Source: Cyprinodon diabolis (taxonomy: Eukaryota > Chordata > Actinopteri > Cyprinodontiformes > Cyprinodontidae). Taken from it: 64,000 nucleotides of DNA. The position numbers were made by a program, and so were the translations under genes. Below, piece after piece: positions 24,301 through 39,300 of the stretch; the first letter of the stretch is position 1, and each line of letters starts with the position of its first letter. Under the pieces are notes generated by a model. The model was not told where the DNA came from and searched no databases. It saw only the letters and a program-made list of their open reading frames with translations. The stretch lies in the NCBI GenBank assembly GCA_030533445.1, contig CM060070.1, positions 29,102,501 through 29,166,500 on the forward strand. Reading direction: 5' to 3'.

Positions 24301-27300
24301 AGGCAGATTACATCTATTTATGTCGGCGTATCACATTGGGTACTAATATTCTATTTAGCCTCAAAAAGGAATATTTAAACACTATGAGGACTGATGATGG
24401 GTGTATATAACCTTATCATGACCAAATTATTTTTTGTATATGCATATGGCATGGCTGTGTCCCTTTAAACAGTAGTACAGACACTGAGTGGAGTTGAATT
24501 CTGCTGACTAAAAAGGTACACAGACCTATACTGCTGCAGGCAACAGGAGGACTGCTCACTCAGGTAGTTCAAAACAAAATGGTTGTGATATATGTTAAGA
24601 ATTTAAAGAAAATAAGAATTATGAATTTATACAAATGACTGGTCAGCTAAAGATAATAATGCCAGCAGATTACAACAGCCAGCCACAGCATCATAACCAT
24701 GTTTATTAATTGCACAACTCTAGTTTAGTGGTTTTCTCCAGAAAGGAGACAAGCAGTACTGGACATTAACTTTTTTGCTCACTGGTCACTGTAGCTATTA
24801 GATTAAGTGCCAGGGTGCACTTTGTCTGGCCTAAAGAGAAAAGCAGCATTTCTTGCAACATTTAAACACTTTTTATAAGCTCTACACAAGCTTTGTCGAA
24901 GCTGCTACCAACACATTGGACCAAGTGTCGCGTCCATGTAAAGAAAATATAAAAGAGAGATCACAAGGGTAACGGTAACAACACCTTCAAATAATGGATG
25001 AATGGAGTGCACGATTCTGGCTCCATTCAGTAGTTGTAATTTCTACTGTTGACCACATTGTTACTCTATTCCATTTGAGCATCAATAAAACAGCTGAGTG
25101 TCTGAAATATAACGATTTAATAAAGAAAAGTTAACACTGTGGTAAAATATTGCTTAGTTTTGTCCAACAGTTTTTGCTCTGGCCTGACCTATCTGTAGTT
25201 ATGACAGAGATGTATGCTAATGCTTCAGGTTGGTGCTCCTCCTTCCCTTTAATTTTAGATTTTATTAGTTTCATAATCCTGGGACATTATATGTTTCCAA
25301 ACAATAGTCTAGTTTTGACGATTGAGGAGAAATGTCTGCGCTTCTTCTGTTCTTAATGAAAGATTGTCCCCAAAAAAAGTCAGGATATCCTTTTTTCCAT
25401 TGCTAGCAAGTGGTCACACATCCACCTAACCTATTCCTACTAGAAAGATCTTCCAAGAAAAAAAACACTTCACTGGTAACTGTGACAGATTTTTTTGATG
25501 TTACTTTAACATATATTGTATAACCATCCATAATGCACAGAATATATGCATTTTGTGTGGTCAATTTGTAAATGTAATATTGGCATAGGTAAATTCCACA
25601 GTTTTTAGTTTTTCATTTAGCCATCTAAATGTAAACAAAAACAACAACAACAAAATACTATTATGGCTGTCATTTATAGTGACAAATTGTTCCAAAAAAT
25701 GATTAGCCTAGCATAACGGTCAATTAAGTAGTGGTCTTTGAGGGTTAAGATAACTAAACAGAGAAGACGTTACAATTTTAAAAAATATGGGGTAGGTAAT
25801 AGCATGCACATGTGATAAAAAAATGGTATACTGTAAGACAGCGGTCCCCAACCACCGGGCCGCTGACCAGGACTGGTCCGTTGGTCATTTTGTACCGGGC
25901 CGCACAGAAAAAAGTAAAAAAGTGTATATATATATATATATATATAAAATTTATCAATGATCAGAGTCCGAGTGATGTTTTATTTTGAAAAATATAAAAA
26001 ATTGCGGTATTCTCTCCCAATTACATCAGTCGGTGCATCTGTGCCTCTTGACACAGGTTAATTCAGGTCAAGACTCATCCTATCTATAACATCCTATCTT
26101 TGTGAAGCGGGATTTTCTGCGGTTACAGCGACCAAAACAAAGCTACGGAGCAGACTGGACATCAGGAGACCACTTTGTGTGTCATTGTCTCTAATTACGC
26201 CTAGATGGGACCGGCTTGTTGTTTTATTTTTATGCTGTTTGTATTTGATTTTATGCCAGTCGGATCATTTTAATGGATCGTATTTACCCCCCGGTCCGTG
26301 AAAATATTCTCTGACATTTAGCGGTCCGTGGTGCAAAAAGGTTGGGGACCGCTGCTGTAAGAGACCTTGCAGCTATTAGATTTTAGGCACCCATGACCAA
26401 ATTTGGTCAGATATGTCACTTTGGTTAAAGACTGCAGAATTCATTCATTCCTTAAGATACTGGAAATGTCTGCATGCATACCCTAATTTACATTCATTTA
26501 CATTCACCCACTCTAAAATCAGGGATGCTTTACATCGCTATGAAGCTCCACATCACTGAGGATTTTGCCAGGAGCAAAACTTACAAACAAGTCACCCTCT
26601 GTAACTTTTACAAAGTCCTATTCTTTTATTTTGAATTTTAGGTACCAAGGTGGTAAAGACAGGAAATGCTGAATGGCTGGAGAGGTAACAGTTACTGGAT
26701 ATCAGAGAGGATATGTTGTAGCAGTTTATTGGTCCAGTTAAACAGTCACTCTTAAAATCATCTAAGAGAGACAAACTTCTTTAGTGAGACTTTCACCATT
26801 CTAGAGCTGATTGAAGACATGATGACATATGTAATGACAGACCAAAAGGTTCTGAAATAAGTAATAAGGATGTCTTTACTTTAACCATTAAAATGAGAAA
26901 AAAAAAAATGCTTTTTCTTTTATTTTGGATCTTAAAGTGTTGTATACATAACCTCATAAACCACATTTTGCTGATATTCCTAGAACGATAATATTAGCAG
27001 CTTTACCCCCTGTTTGGGATATTTTCATTACTTTTCTTCTTAAAATTTCAGTACATAATGATGGATAAAACTTATGTTTTTAACACATTGAAAAACAATG
27101 TTATCATCTCTTTCAGTCTGCTTTTGCAGCTTTGAGCTTGTAGTGATGGATATATTTAGGCCACATGCAGATTTTATCCCCATTAACCCACCTAACTAAT
27201 TACCCAAGTAATGGGATCTTTTATCTTTATGCAGCAGTATCCTTATTATGAAATGAAACTAGTAATTTATTTTTTTAATACATATTGCTGTTTTAATTTA

Positions 27301-30300
27301 AGCCCCCAGGTTATAAATACAAAATTTAATGATTTATGTCGTTTTATTAATGTCCGGGTCTTTACTAAAAAAAAATCTTTTTTATATAAAAGGTTTGCTG
27401 TAAAAAATATGACATTTTGAGTTTACTGTCCAGACTGAACAATGGAAGGCCATGCAATACATGAGTAAACAAACTTTATTGATGTCACAACAAGAAATAA
27501 ACTCTGTATTTAACCCATCCACTTTTGGGAGCAGTGAGCTGCCACTGTGTAGCAATTGGGGGTTATGGGTCTTGCTCAGAGGCCCAGAGTAGCAGTGGGT
27601 TTCAAACTCACAACCTCAGGATTCCAAGCCCTCTGCCCTAACCACTAGGCCACCACTCCCCATGCAGAAGGAAAAAAAAACATTCTATTCAGTAACTTTA
27701 TTTTAATTTTTCATTTCTCTGAAAGGATTGATCCAGCTGAATTTATACATTTTTACCGGTAAATTATTATTTACTTAATCATAATACAGAATATAATTGT
27801 GCATTATTCATAGCAGTGAAAAGAAAATATCCTTCCTTCTTAAAATAAGCTAAACTGATCATCAGAGGAATGAGTAAATCAAATTTTTATGAGCTACTCC
27901 AATTTATGATCTAGGAAAGATATCAGCTACAACATCTTCAAACATAGCAGAGGCACTGTCATATCACCCCCCCACTGACAGGTCCTGATGGGGATAACTA
28001 GTGTCCACCCCCCCTAGTCCGACACAGATCTCCCCTCAGAGTGCATGACTTCTGCAATCTGCCAGTCAAGACTGCAGTCTGTCAGCTGCAGTTGAACCGC
28101 TCTGTTCTCTGTAGACATGCAGCTCGCCATAGGGAATGTCAAACTCTATCTCTTCCTTTTACAAGTTCAGCCTTACACTTTATGGTGTGCAATAGATATG
28201 ACACTGTAAAACATTGACGTGCACAGATCCAATACCATGATTAGATATCGGCTCAGATATTTACAAATTAGCTGGATTGGATAATGGAGGAAGGAACTTT
28301 GTGATCCAATCATTCAATTTTATTTTTAATATTATACATGGCAATACAGTTACAGTGATCTACAGTAAGTATTCGACAGGCATATTTTATCTTCATTTTA
28401 AAATATATGTTTGCATCACCCTTTATATTAAACTGTCTTTTATTTATTTTTGATAATGTCTACTTTATTTGTTAGTCAATAATAAAAGGTACAATCATAT
28501 CTGTGTTAATTGTTTACCTTTTTAAGCCCCATGTTTTAACTCACTAGACAAGGTATATGGTTCATTTATTTAACAGTGGTATTTGATCAGTGTTGTATCA
28601 GTGATGCACTTAACCCAAATATTAGGGGTGTAAATCACACCCATCAGGGCGATTCGATTCAGTATCGATTTCCTGACCCAACGATTTGATTATTTTCTAT
28701 ACTCAAGAATACACCACGATACGATTCGATTAATTGGTTAATTTTTTTTTTTTACCTTACAGGCTAGACAATGTTTCAAAGTTGAAATAAATCAATAAAA
28801 GCTGTAATATCGTTATGCATTTTATTTGAGAAACAACAGCAAATAACAGAAGTAGAAAAGTTGTACTCCACCTAGGCCTTTTAAAACCTCATTCACTGAA
28901 AAATAATAATGCGTTATAGATTCTGAAAGGCCTTGCATCAAAAAATACTGTACAAAATCAGTGCAATGGGTGCAATTCAATACCTCGGCTCCAGAGTTTC
29001 GAAGTCCCCGCCCCCTCCACAGACATTCTGCTGCACCTCTCCCAAATTGTATGTAGGTGACCGCAGAAAGTGCCGCAGACAGGAGGCCGGCCTGTTTTGT
29101 TTTTATGACCGCAATTGCGGAAAACAACTCGTGAAGTTGGACCAACTAGAAGAGCGAGGTGCGCAAGAAAGATAGGACCATTTTTCCACCTGGATCCGCG
29201 CTCTTTTTTGCTGTCATGGCCCTCCGTTGTCGGACAACCTCCCCCCCACCTACTCATCACGTCGGCCATATCTATACCCACAGCGTATAGCGCAGACCAC
29301 GCTTCAATATTGAGCATAAATCAGAAATGTCTGTGTCAAGCTTACTGCAACACACTGCTGTAAGAGTATAACCAAGAAGCGAGGTAGGAGGGCAAAATAG
29401 GTTTAGTGCCACAGCAGCACGGGAGTCAGAATTACGCACAAAAGCAAATGGATAAAAATAGATCAGAGGGAAAAAAAATAATATGAGTAGCTACTCTTGC
29501 GGACGTGTCGATGCATCGCTTCCTCGGCTGTTGGATCGATGGATCGATACAAAACGATTATTATTTACACCCCTACTAAATATGTGTATTGAATTGCATT
29601 GTAAGAGAATAGATTGATGCATCTCTAGTATTAACTGTAAGTCAGCTAAAATCCCTGTGGATCAATCAAACATAATAAACCTGTTTTCTTTTACAAAATA
29701 TATGCTTCGCTAACATTATCCTCTGATACACCTGGTCAAGCTTAACCTTGCCTGAATCCTGAATTCTCATGGTTTGTGCATTCACAAACACACAAAAATC
29801 TGTCTTGTCCCTCTTCCACATTAACCGTGTGAGACCAGTCACGTTGCACGGTTCAAGGAAGGAGATATAACTCTGATGAAATCAAGAGGTGTTGAGCATA
29901 CAACTGAACCTAAACAAACATGGCAGCGCAGGCAGATGCACAAGTAGCTGCTATGTTCTGTCAGAATTCAGTATCTCCTCTTTGAAAGCAGAAAAGCAAG
30001 ACTATAAGTTGTTGTGGTTTCTTGTGGTTCCTTAAATTTTGATTGGTTACTGTTGACAAAAAAAAGCATCGGTAGGTGGCCACTGGGCTTTTGCTTAGCT
30101 CACTCAGCTTGGAAATTTATGCTAAATATTCCACATTTGTTTGAGCAGGTTTAATGGGAGCTTAATAATGTGTAGAGCTAAACCTTACGGCTACACATAA
30201 TCAAGGTTAGACTGAGGCGCTGCTGTCTAAAAGATGTTCATAGAGAATTTAGCCAGAGAGTATTTTATTTACTGTAAGTGCAGTAAAAAAGAAAAGTCCA

Positions 30301-33300
30301 AGACATTTCCTCTGTCTCTTTTTTTGTCACACTTTAAGATAACCAGAGTACATATGGAAGTCTATTTTAAAGCCCTCGTTACCAACCTTTCCCAATGTGA
30401 AAAAGGTATTATACCTAACCTAATAGGTGATTGTACCGCCCGTAGCTAACTGTGACATTGGAGTATTTTGGTGCTTGAAAGGCATATTATGCCATTTCGA
30501 GTCAGAACTTTTGCTAGACCTCTATAGCATTTTATTTGTATGTTATGTTTTTCCTTCTGGGACATTCAGAGATGGTTCTAATTAAATAAAATTTTTTCAT
30601 TTAATATGGTCACCTCGTACACATTGGATAAACCAAAATGCAATTCTTAAGTGTGTTAGCACATGTGCTAATTTTCAACACCACTCAATAGGATGCTTAA
30701 AAAAAACAAAACATAATTTATTTATGCGGTTGCTTAAATTATTGTCAGATTGCTTATCCCAAGTGGACTTGGGTTTTAGGCCAAAAACAGATGTTCTTTG
30801 TCAAATTATTCTGATGAAGAGGTAAATTCATGGCTCCATCAACAAGTGGTCTAGGTCCTGAAGCAGCGGGTCACAAAGTCTAAGAAATGTCTTTGTAATC
30901 ATTCCCATAATGATATAAGTCAACAACTTTTTTTTCTCATCATTTTTTGATTGGGGCAGTCTCTTTCACCTGGTTCATATGTGCAGGTTTTTCAGGTTAC
31001 AACAAAGCCTGACTGGTTGAGGAATAGCTGGACCCCAAGATTCTGTGGTTTCAAAACCCATAACTGTTAATAAAACCTTGATACTGGTAACCAGTTTTTA
31101 CCTTGAATTGTCTGAGGACATAGAACGAGGTTTAAGGATTAGTCATTGGGACTTTCTGGCATCTTCTAAGTTTCGGCTTTATGGTGTCGTCTCCCTGCTA
31201 GGTTTGCCTGTCAAGAGAGGATTGTAGGCATTTGTGAGTTTAACAGTGTGGTAAATAGTAATAGATTTGCAATATTATGATTTTATACTCGAAGATCTAT
31301 GGAAGTATTTTGTATAATAATGTCATCAGGGTGGATTGCCAAATTTTCTTTGCTACGAGTTAACTTTTCAAATCTTGTAAATGTCTGTAATTGACAGGTC
31401 AATCTAAGGAATGATTAAAAATAAATAAAGGAATAAACAGTAGGTTGTTTAAAAAATATATAAACTCTGTATCACAACCAGAGAAACTAGCTGCCAGCCT
31501 GTTATTCATATTCAACTGCCAGCTTGAAATGTACCCCTGAGCACAGTGTATTATATAAGGTTTCTAACTTTGTAGTGAGTGCCCTGTGTGCATTCAGTGT
31601 GCTAGTGAAATACTCATCTACTCAGGCAGGTAAGAAAGTAGCTCATAATCATTCTGTAGCAGGTTTGTCAATGACAATGCAGATATGGGCTCCATTCACC
31701 ATAGAAATGTTGAGTTGGGCATCCTGTTAATTAACAATTTCTCCGCTTGGGTAACTTTCTTAAACGATTCATTTTTACAGTCTTGACAGGGTGCTGACAG
31801 CAAAGGTTTAATATCACAGCATTCTCAGTCTGCTACTGTTATTGGGAGTTTAAGAAGATAGTTACTTGTGTCCTATTTTAATGCCAGAACTAGTGCTATT
31901 ATTCAACATCTAATGTCATTGCCATCTACAAATATCTGTTTCACATTACATCTGGGAAAACTGTAAAGTGCTTTTAAACAATTCCTTGTTTTTTTATGAC
32001 TAACTTGATTACTACTTTATCAGCCCCAAATATATATGCAGTAATTAATATATTATTGTTAGCAATTCAAGGTTAAGATGAAAAGGGATGCAGGTTTTAC
32101 TGCATATCATAATTTTGGTTGACCTTGCTGCTATTAAGCTATGGAATGGCTTTATCATTTTTTCATTTATTGATACAGACAAAACCTACAACATTTGGAC
32201 AGCCAGATTTTCTATATTCCATCATGCCTGTGGATGTATTTACCACACGTATGTGTATTTTGGTAGTTTTTCCCTCTGCTTTATTTTCGGTGATTTTCGA
32301 TAGTATTTATAATCCTTGAATTTAGACTCAATAAATCCTCGTCTGAGCTGTCTGAGCCTGTCACTGATCTACTACAGAATAAGCGGGCCTCACTTTATAA
32401 AAACTCAGCAATACCACTGACATGCCTGGAGGCTCCCACAGAAGTAACCAAGGTCACAAAGCCCCAGCCACAATACTACTGCTTCTTAGCTTGGAGCAGC
32501 AGGCCTTGCTGTCAGCTTCTGACACTGACGGTAATTCCACACTAGGGAGCTGAATCCCAGCCTAGATTCAGCCTTCTTGTTATGTGAAGGAATGCCAGTT
32601 AGCACTGTATCATGGCCCTTTTCAGAATACAAGAACAGCAAAAAGTTGTCATGCACTGATAGAAGCTAACTGGTGGGATTACTAAGTCATCTGTGTAAAA
32701 AACACGTTCATTCACTTTACTGGATCCTAAGAGACTTTGCAATGTAAAAAATTGCTAAAGCTTTGGATTCTGTTGTCTTCTCATAAAGCACAGACTAGTA
32801 ATAATGATTGCACTGTCCTCCTGAGACAGAAAGTACACAAAAGACAGAGGTTGAAAGGATTTCTGTACACTGACTAATAGACAAAAGAAAAGCCAAAGGC
32901 CCATGTTGCTGGATTGCTGTAGTGGGTTTTCCCTTTGTTTTCTTAATCTTATGAAATATTTCACTCATCTAGAGCATCTTCTAATACTTAAATGAAGTAT
33001 AAATTGATATATTGCTGTGCATTTCAATACATCTATGTACGTTCTGTAATCAAATTACTTTCAGACTGATATGTGTGGTCCTTTGAACACACATGCCCAA
33101 ATGTGTTTGGACCACAGATGAAAGGTTGATTAAAGCTCAGATCCTGGTCCAACAGTTAACTCTCTACACATATGGACTAAGTTCACAACAACTTTGATTT
33201 CAAATATAGAAAATTAATACCAAGAACAATTAAACTCCGTGTGTAATGTGTGTTTTAGCAAAAGGCTTCATTTACCCTGATGGCTACATTAACACCACAT

Positions 33301-36300
33301 CCAAATAAATTTTTTTGTCCATATGCAACTCTTATCTGGCTTTTTCATAGAAGGCAGAAGTCCCCAATTCCAATCTTTTCACTTCCCAGAAATCTGAACT
33401 AGGCTACTTTCATATGCGGTACTCAAACAGATATTATTTGGATGATTTTTAGAGTACCTGCTGTCTGAAAGTTCATGTTGCATATCATCTGAATTTGATG
33501 TTATTATCCAGTCTCTAACTACTCAATCCTATAGAATCCTCTCAACACAGCATTCATTGCTCCACAAAAAACACATCGTAAGTAGTTCTGCTCTAGTTTT
33601 CTCTTAACTTTTTCATCTTGTTACGATTGATCACAATATTCTTGTCTCCCATTGTTTAATACCTCACATTAACATAGAGGTTCTAACATTTGTTATTACT
33701 TCCATATACAGTGCACTGTCATCTGACATCTTTGCAACGCAGAGATGTGTTTTGAATTTTTGGATACAAAGCGGACGGGGTTTTGAGGGCAGGACGACAA
33801 AGCTGCGCAACACTTGAGAAAGCACAACAAGGAAGATGGCAGTAACTATTGAACAGTTCTCGTTTGACTCAGCTTTGGAATCAGTTTTGGAAAGATTAGA
33901 CTTGGGGTTTTCATTGAAACGTGAGCAGGAAGATTCATTTTTAAGAAGGATGTATTCGCTGTTTTACTGACCTCCCCCACCAGCTTTCTGTCGCATTTAC
34001 TATGTTACAGTCAGTTGCTCTCATTGGTCAGAGCGTTGGCAAGTAGGCACAGACATGGTTTGAAAAACAACGAGTTCTCATCAACAATCTTCCAATGTCT
34101 CATTCATCTGGGCCAGACTAAATTACACATTTAATATAACATTTAGTCTGGTTTATCAAGTTGGGGCTTTAAAACTAGACTAGACAAAAGACAAGAGTTT
34201 GGTGGTGGCTGCATTTAAGTGGCGTCCTGTCTTCCTGACCATTCAAAAGAAATTGTAAGGAAATATTTTCGATGAAGACCTCAAGATCTGCAGTGTGAGC
34301 ATAGCCTTACCACAGCTAGTGAAACTCAACTAAACTGACAACTAATATGTAAGAAACAAAAATCAATCCGCTGGACTATGTTTCCAAGTTTGAAGATTTT
34401 TCACTTCCTGTCCAGGAAGCTTTTTCAATTCAAAATTAATTGAAAATAAAATGAAGCTTCCTGAATGGTAAGCAAAACATCTTCAAACTTGAAAACTGAG
34501 TCCATTGGATTGTTTATTAACTTTTTTGGAAAAAATAAGGTTTTAAACAAATTCGGGAGCAATTGAAATTTGTTCTAACCAATTCATCAATGCAAATCCA
34601 AGAGGTAAAGAGAACAACATTTTTAAAATAATGATTCTTAATTATATGTGATGGACAATGACAAAACATGAAAAAAAAAAAGACATAAAAGACTCCTCTG
34701 TCCCATTTTGACAGTTAAATGTAATGAGCAGATCAGAAAACTCATAGATTTAAAGGTATAGCGGGGGATTTTCTTTTGCCAGGTGGACCATTAAAATGAA
34801 TGGTCGTCTTAACCCCTAGAACCCTACGGAGCCACCGGTGGGTCCAGCTGCTACGTGACCTCGTAATTTTAACAAACCCCCAGTATTGATGTAAAAAACA
34901 CATTTGGCACAGTTTGGTGACATTTTTGGATAAATGTGCCAAAATGGCCTCTCCGCCTAAGAAATTTCTCACTAATACCATTCTAAAATAAATATGATTC
35001 ATCTGATTGAGTCCAAATTTGGTATATTTTTACACAACATTTAGATTTAAAAGTCTGTACTACTTTTTTGTGCTATAAATCATATTTTGGTAGTGTTTTG
35101 CAATGTTTATTTCAAAGAAAATTTTGACGAGGTTCAAAAAATGCAAAATATTTTGTATTTTGTCCCTAATATTTCAGGCAGGGTCAAAGCTACAATGGTG
35201 CTGACACCAGAAAACCATTCTATGACATCTTACCTTTACAGAGGTACCAAAGGTTTCTTCTTAAATCTAATAGCTGTGAGGCTATAAGTGATTTACTTTT
35301 GTGTGTTTTTGTCAGGCAGAAATTTATTTATACTCCCTGAGGGTGTAAGAGGTTAATTCTCAATAATTCTGGTCATAAGATTATGTAAGACCGTCCTACA
35401 CGCTTGTCCCCAGTTAGCTTTCTTTTCGTGCGGATTTTCAGGTGTATATCTGTGGTGAGCTACCGTTTCAGCCAGTCATTGAAGCTTGCCTTTCTCACCT
35501 CGGTTCTTTGAAAAATGGCCTAGGTTTGTGAGAGAAAAAGTACCTAAAAAGTGTATGAGAAGAAAAGAAAGGCCTAGGAAGAGAGAAACAAGACCAGAAT
35601 GTTTTTTGGGATATACTTTGACACCACGGCGTATATTGAAAGCACAGGTCGTGATTCCCACTGATGTGTCGGTTGCGAAATTTCTACTCGACAGGTAAAG
35701 TTTTGCATTCTATTTGGACAAATCCATCTCACATCACTGCTAGTAAAACGAGGCTTGTGCATGATCGTGCACACTTTTAATAGACGCTCCCTCTCAGGAG
35801 CAGGTACACGGTTGAGCATGTGCAGTTTTTTTTTTAAAGTGGAGAGGGCGGGTCTTTTAAAAAATCCAAAAATCCTCCACAATACCTTTAAGCATCATAT
35901 GTGTTTAAATCCTTATTTGAATATTTTTTTTAAATAACTTTATGAAGATGATTTAAAACATAATAGCATCTCTTAGCTCTATTTTCATAGTTTTATCTGG
36001 ATTTTTTAGACAGATACAATCAATTGAATGGAATTCATTCTATACCACATTTCTCTACTGGAGCATTAAACTGCACTCCCAGCTATTTTTAGTCTCCATT
36101 TTTCTGCCCATCTCTTTCCCTGAAAGACTGACTTTTGTGTCTGGACAAATGGCAGGGAAATTCACTTGTCAAAAGTGCCTCAGCATCACTGAAAGAGCAT
36201 AATCAACTTAATGTTCCAAAACCACCTTAATGGACAAGTGACCTAACAGAAGACAGTCATTGAATATCCATTGACATCCAGCTGTGAGAGTGCCGAACCG

Positions 36301-39300
36301 TCCCTACAGTTTTATCATAAATCCGTTTCCCACATTCAAAAGTGGTGATGCCAGGATTTCAAATTTGTGTTACAATTAATGTACAGTAATGAGGCTCTGG
36401 TAAAGTATACTTTATAAATGGACAGTGATGTTAAAAAGGATGTTTGTGTGTTGTTTTTCTGTGACACTTTAAAGTTTCGGATGATCCCCCCCAGAAAAAA
36501 AAAAAAGAAAAAAAAATAAGTACTATAACCAAACAAAATAAAAACTCTTCTAGGCGTGATAACATAGTTTTCCAAAGCTTGGCAGTAATAACTGCTTTAG
36601 ACATTTGAGTAACTCCCAATAAGTCTTTTGCTTCTCCATAGAGGAATTTTGACCTTTAATTGCAGAATTTAATTTTGTCACTTGGGAAAGTTTTAATATT
36701 ACAGATTCAAGACTAGAAATGAGTTATTTCAATACTATCAACCTGTGAGAGGGAGATTAACTGTTGGCTTTAATTAATTTCCTACCTGACATCCTCTAAT
36801 TTTTCAGAGAGCATATTACAAATACATAGTTTTATCAATTTAGACAAGTCATACAGGTCATATAGGAGGCTAGCTAGCCTCACGTATCACACCACTGTGG
36901 TATGCTTAATATATAAAAAAGTGTGAAGACAAAAGCAAAAGCAAGGATCTGTAGAAGGGTAAATACTTTCCCACAGTAGTAGTTATAGTTTTTTTTCCGA
37001 TACCTTTTTTTGTTTTTATTTGGAAATGTACCTAAACATACAAAGTTGAAACATAATAAAAACAGCCCCTTTCGGGATGGCCCTTTTGACCTAGGCCATG
37101 CAGAACCTCTGCAGTGTTTGAGCTATTTGCCTGACTACAATATGAAAGAGGTCTGTGTTGGACAGTGGATCTCTGGGGGACACTGAAGCTTGTGTCTGTG
37201 TGTTTTTCTTTTTCTATATATAATGGATGTGCACATATAAATACGAGATTGGAAAGGCTGGGAAGTGTGATCAGAACAAAGAAAGTGCATAGCTTGCCGT
37301 TCGATGGGTTGCTCCATCTGTTTGTGTCTGTTTGTGTCCTGCAAAGGGTATTAAGATTTAAAAATGTAAATAATTTTTTTTTCTCATTTGAGAGCTGTTT
37401 TGGACTAAAACTTATAGGGAATGTTAGCGAAAAATTGGTATTGTGCTTATCTGTATTTCTTTAACTTAAACAGTTTTATTATATCAGACTTTTTGTGTAT
37501 CACAATAATACTGTGACGTTTAAATCTTTCCTTTCAAAAGGGACACAGTGCCATTGTCCAGCACAGCATCAATAGCAGCGATTAACAGTTAGTGCAGCTA
37601 ACAGTGAATCTGGCGATCACAGCACTTCATGCCTGCCAGGCTTTTTCCGAACAGACTCTTATTCTGCCTGACTACAACCAGCAGCACACATTCAGTCCAC
37701 TCTAAAAACGCAGACTGCACTGCAGTCCAAACAGACATCATCTAATGCAGCGTCTGCTGGTGGCCCAGCATTGCTGATGATTTTCGCCACTTGCATTAAC
37801 CCCCTCCTTGCTTTTCTTTTTTTTTTGAGAACTCAGAGAAAAGTCAAACGGGTAAGTTGTCACGGTCATGAATAGGAACAGCAGCTGTGGCTGAATTTAG
37901 CTTTAGGTGTATAAGCCCATATTTGGAATGCATTGTAATTATGAAAAGTGAAGCGATCCAAAATAGTGTGAGAGAAATAAGATGAACATGAAAACTTTTT
38001 GCTGCTTGAGATAACACTCAAATCATAGCGGGTGTCAAGTTTGCAAAAAACCTTAGTTTAGCAGTGTCCTACAGCTGCAATATTTCTTTAATGACTTCTA
38101 TGAATTGTAACCTATGGACATCTGCTGCTTTTCAAAGCGGATATTATATTTATATATTATATATTATAGCAGTTTCTTCCCCACTAGCATCAGACTGCTA
38201 AACTGTTGAAAAAAATCTCTAAACCATGTCACAGTCTCTGCATCACATTGATAACACCATACCAAAAAATACTGCATATTTGCACCATATATATTAATGC
38301 ACTGAAATTCCATATCAATGCACTATTTGTGCACCATGTTTTTTCTCCTACACTGTTTACGTTTGATCACTGCTGGTCTTTTTATCTATACCAATGCAGG
38401 AGGGAAATTGTATATACAGTACAGTAGGTACTGCTCACTCCAGCAATTGTACTTCAGATCACCTTTGATGTCAAGTAATCCAGTAAAGTCTACTGGTCAT
38501 TGAGTTCTACCATCAGCTTTGTATTAAAGGTTAAATCATTGTTTTGGCAAAATTGAGAATTTCAGCTTTTAATCAAATGCAAAACTGCCGCATTTACAAG
38601 TTCAGGCTATATGAAGATTTATTTTAGTGTTCCTGTTGTGTATTGGGTAGTCAAGGCGAGTTTATATATAAAGCACAATTCAGTACAAAGACAACTCAAA
38701 GTGATTTACATTAACTGAACAAAAAAATAGAAGGAAAATAAAAACAGAATAAAAGCAAATAAAACATGATACAAGCAGGTACTAAATTAAACAGTTGGAC
38801 CACACACTTTAACTAACGATACCTCAGTTATTAGTTTAACTTCAACAGTCAAAGGTAACAAATGGGTTTTTAACCTAGACTTAAAAGAACTCAGGCTTTT
38901 AGCAATTTTACCGTCTTCTGGGAATTTATTCCAGATAAGTCAAGCTTTGGAACTAAATGCTCCTTCTCCTTGTTTGGTTCTAGTTCTGGGTGTATGGAGA
39001 TAGACTTGAAATAAAATACCTAAGTGGTCTAGGAGGTTGCTACACTGACAACAAATCTGTCATGTATTGAGGTGCTGATCCATCAGTGATTTATATACTA
39101 ATAAAAAAATTTTTTTAAGTCTATTCTCTGAGCTACAGGGAGCCAGTATAAGGACTTTGGAAACCGGCTGATGTTCTCTACTTTCTTAGTTCTAGTGAGG
39201 TCTGAAGATAATTACCTCACTTCAGTTTTTACTTTGTTGGAGAAAATTATGGCAAATACATGTATTTATCTTTCTATGCATCTAGCTAAAACTCTGATGG

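Noticed and set aside
28822..29317. 107- and 119-codon minus-strand ORFs
   Set aside because: They overlap in different frames inside a hAT element and have no transposase motifs; probably chance.
35486..35698. 70-codon basic plus-strand ORF
   Set aside because: Lies inside a TTAA MITE, with an opposing ORF over the same bases; no recognisable domain.
36485..36520. Poly(A) run as a possible processed pseudogene tail
   Set aside because: Nothing coding precedes it on either strand.
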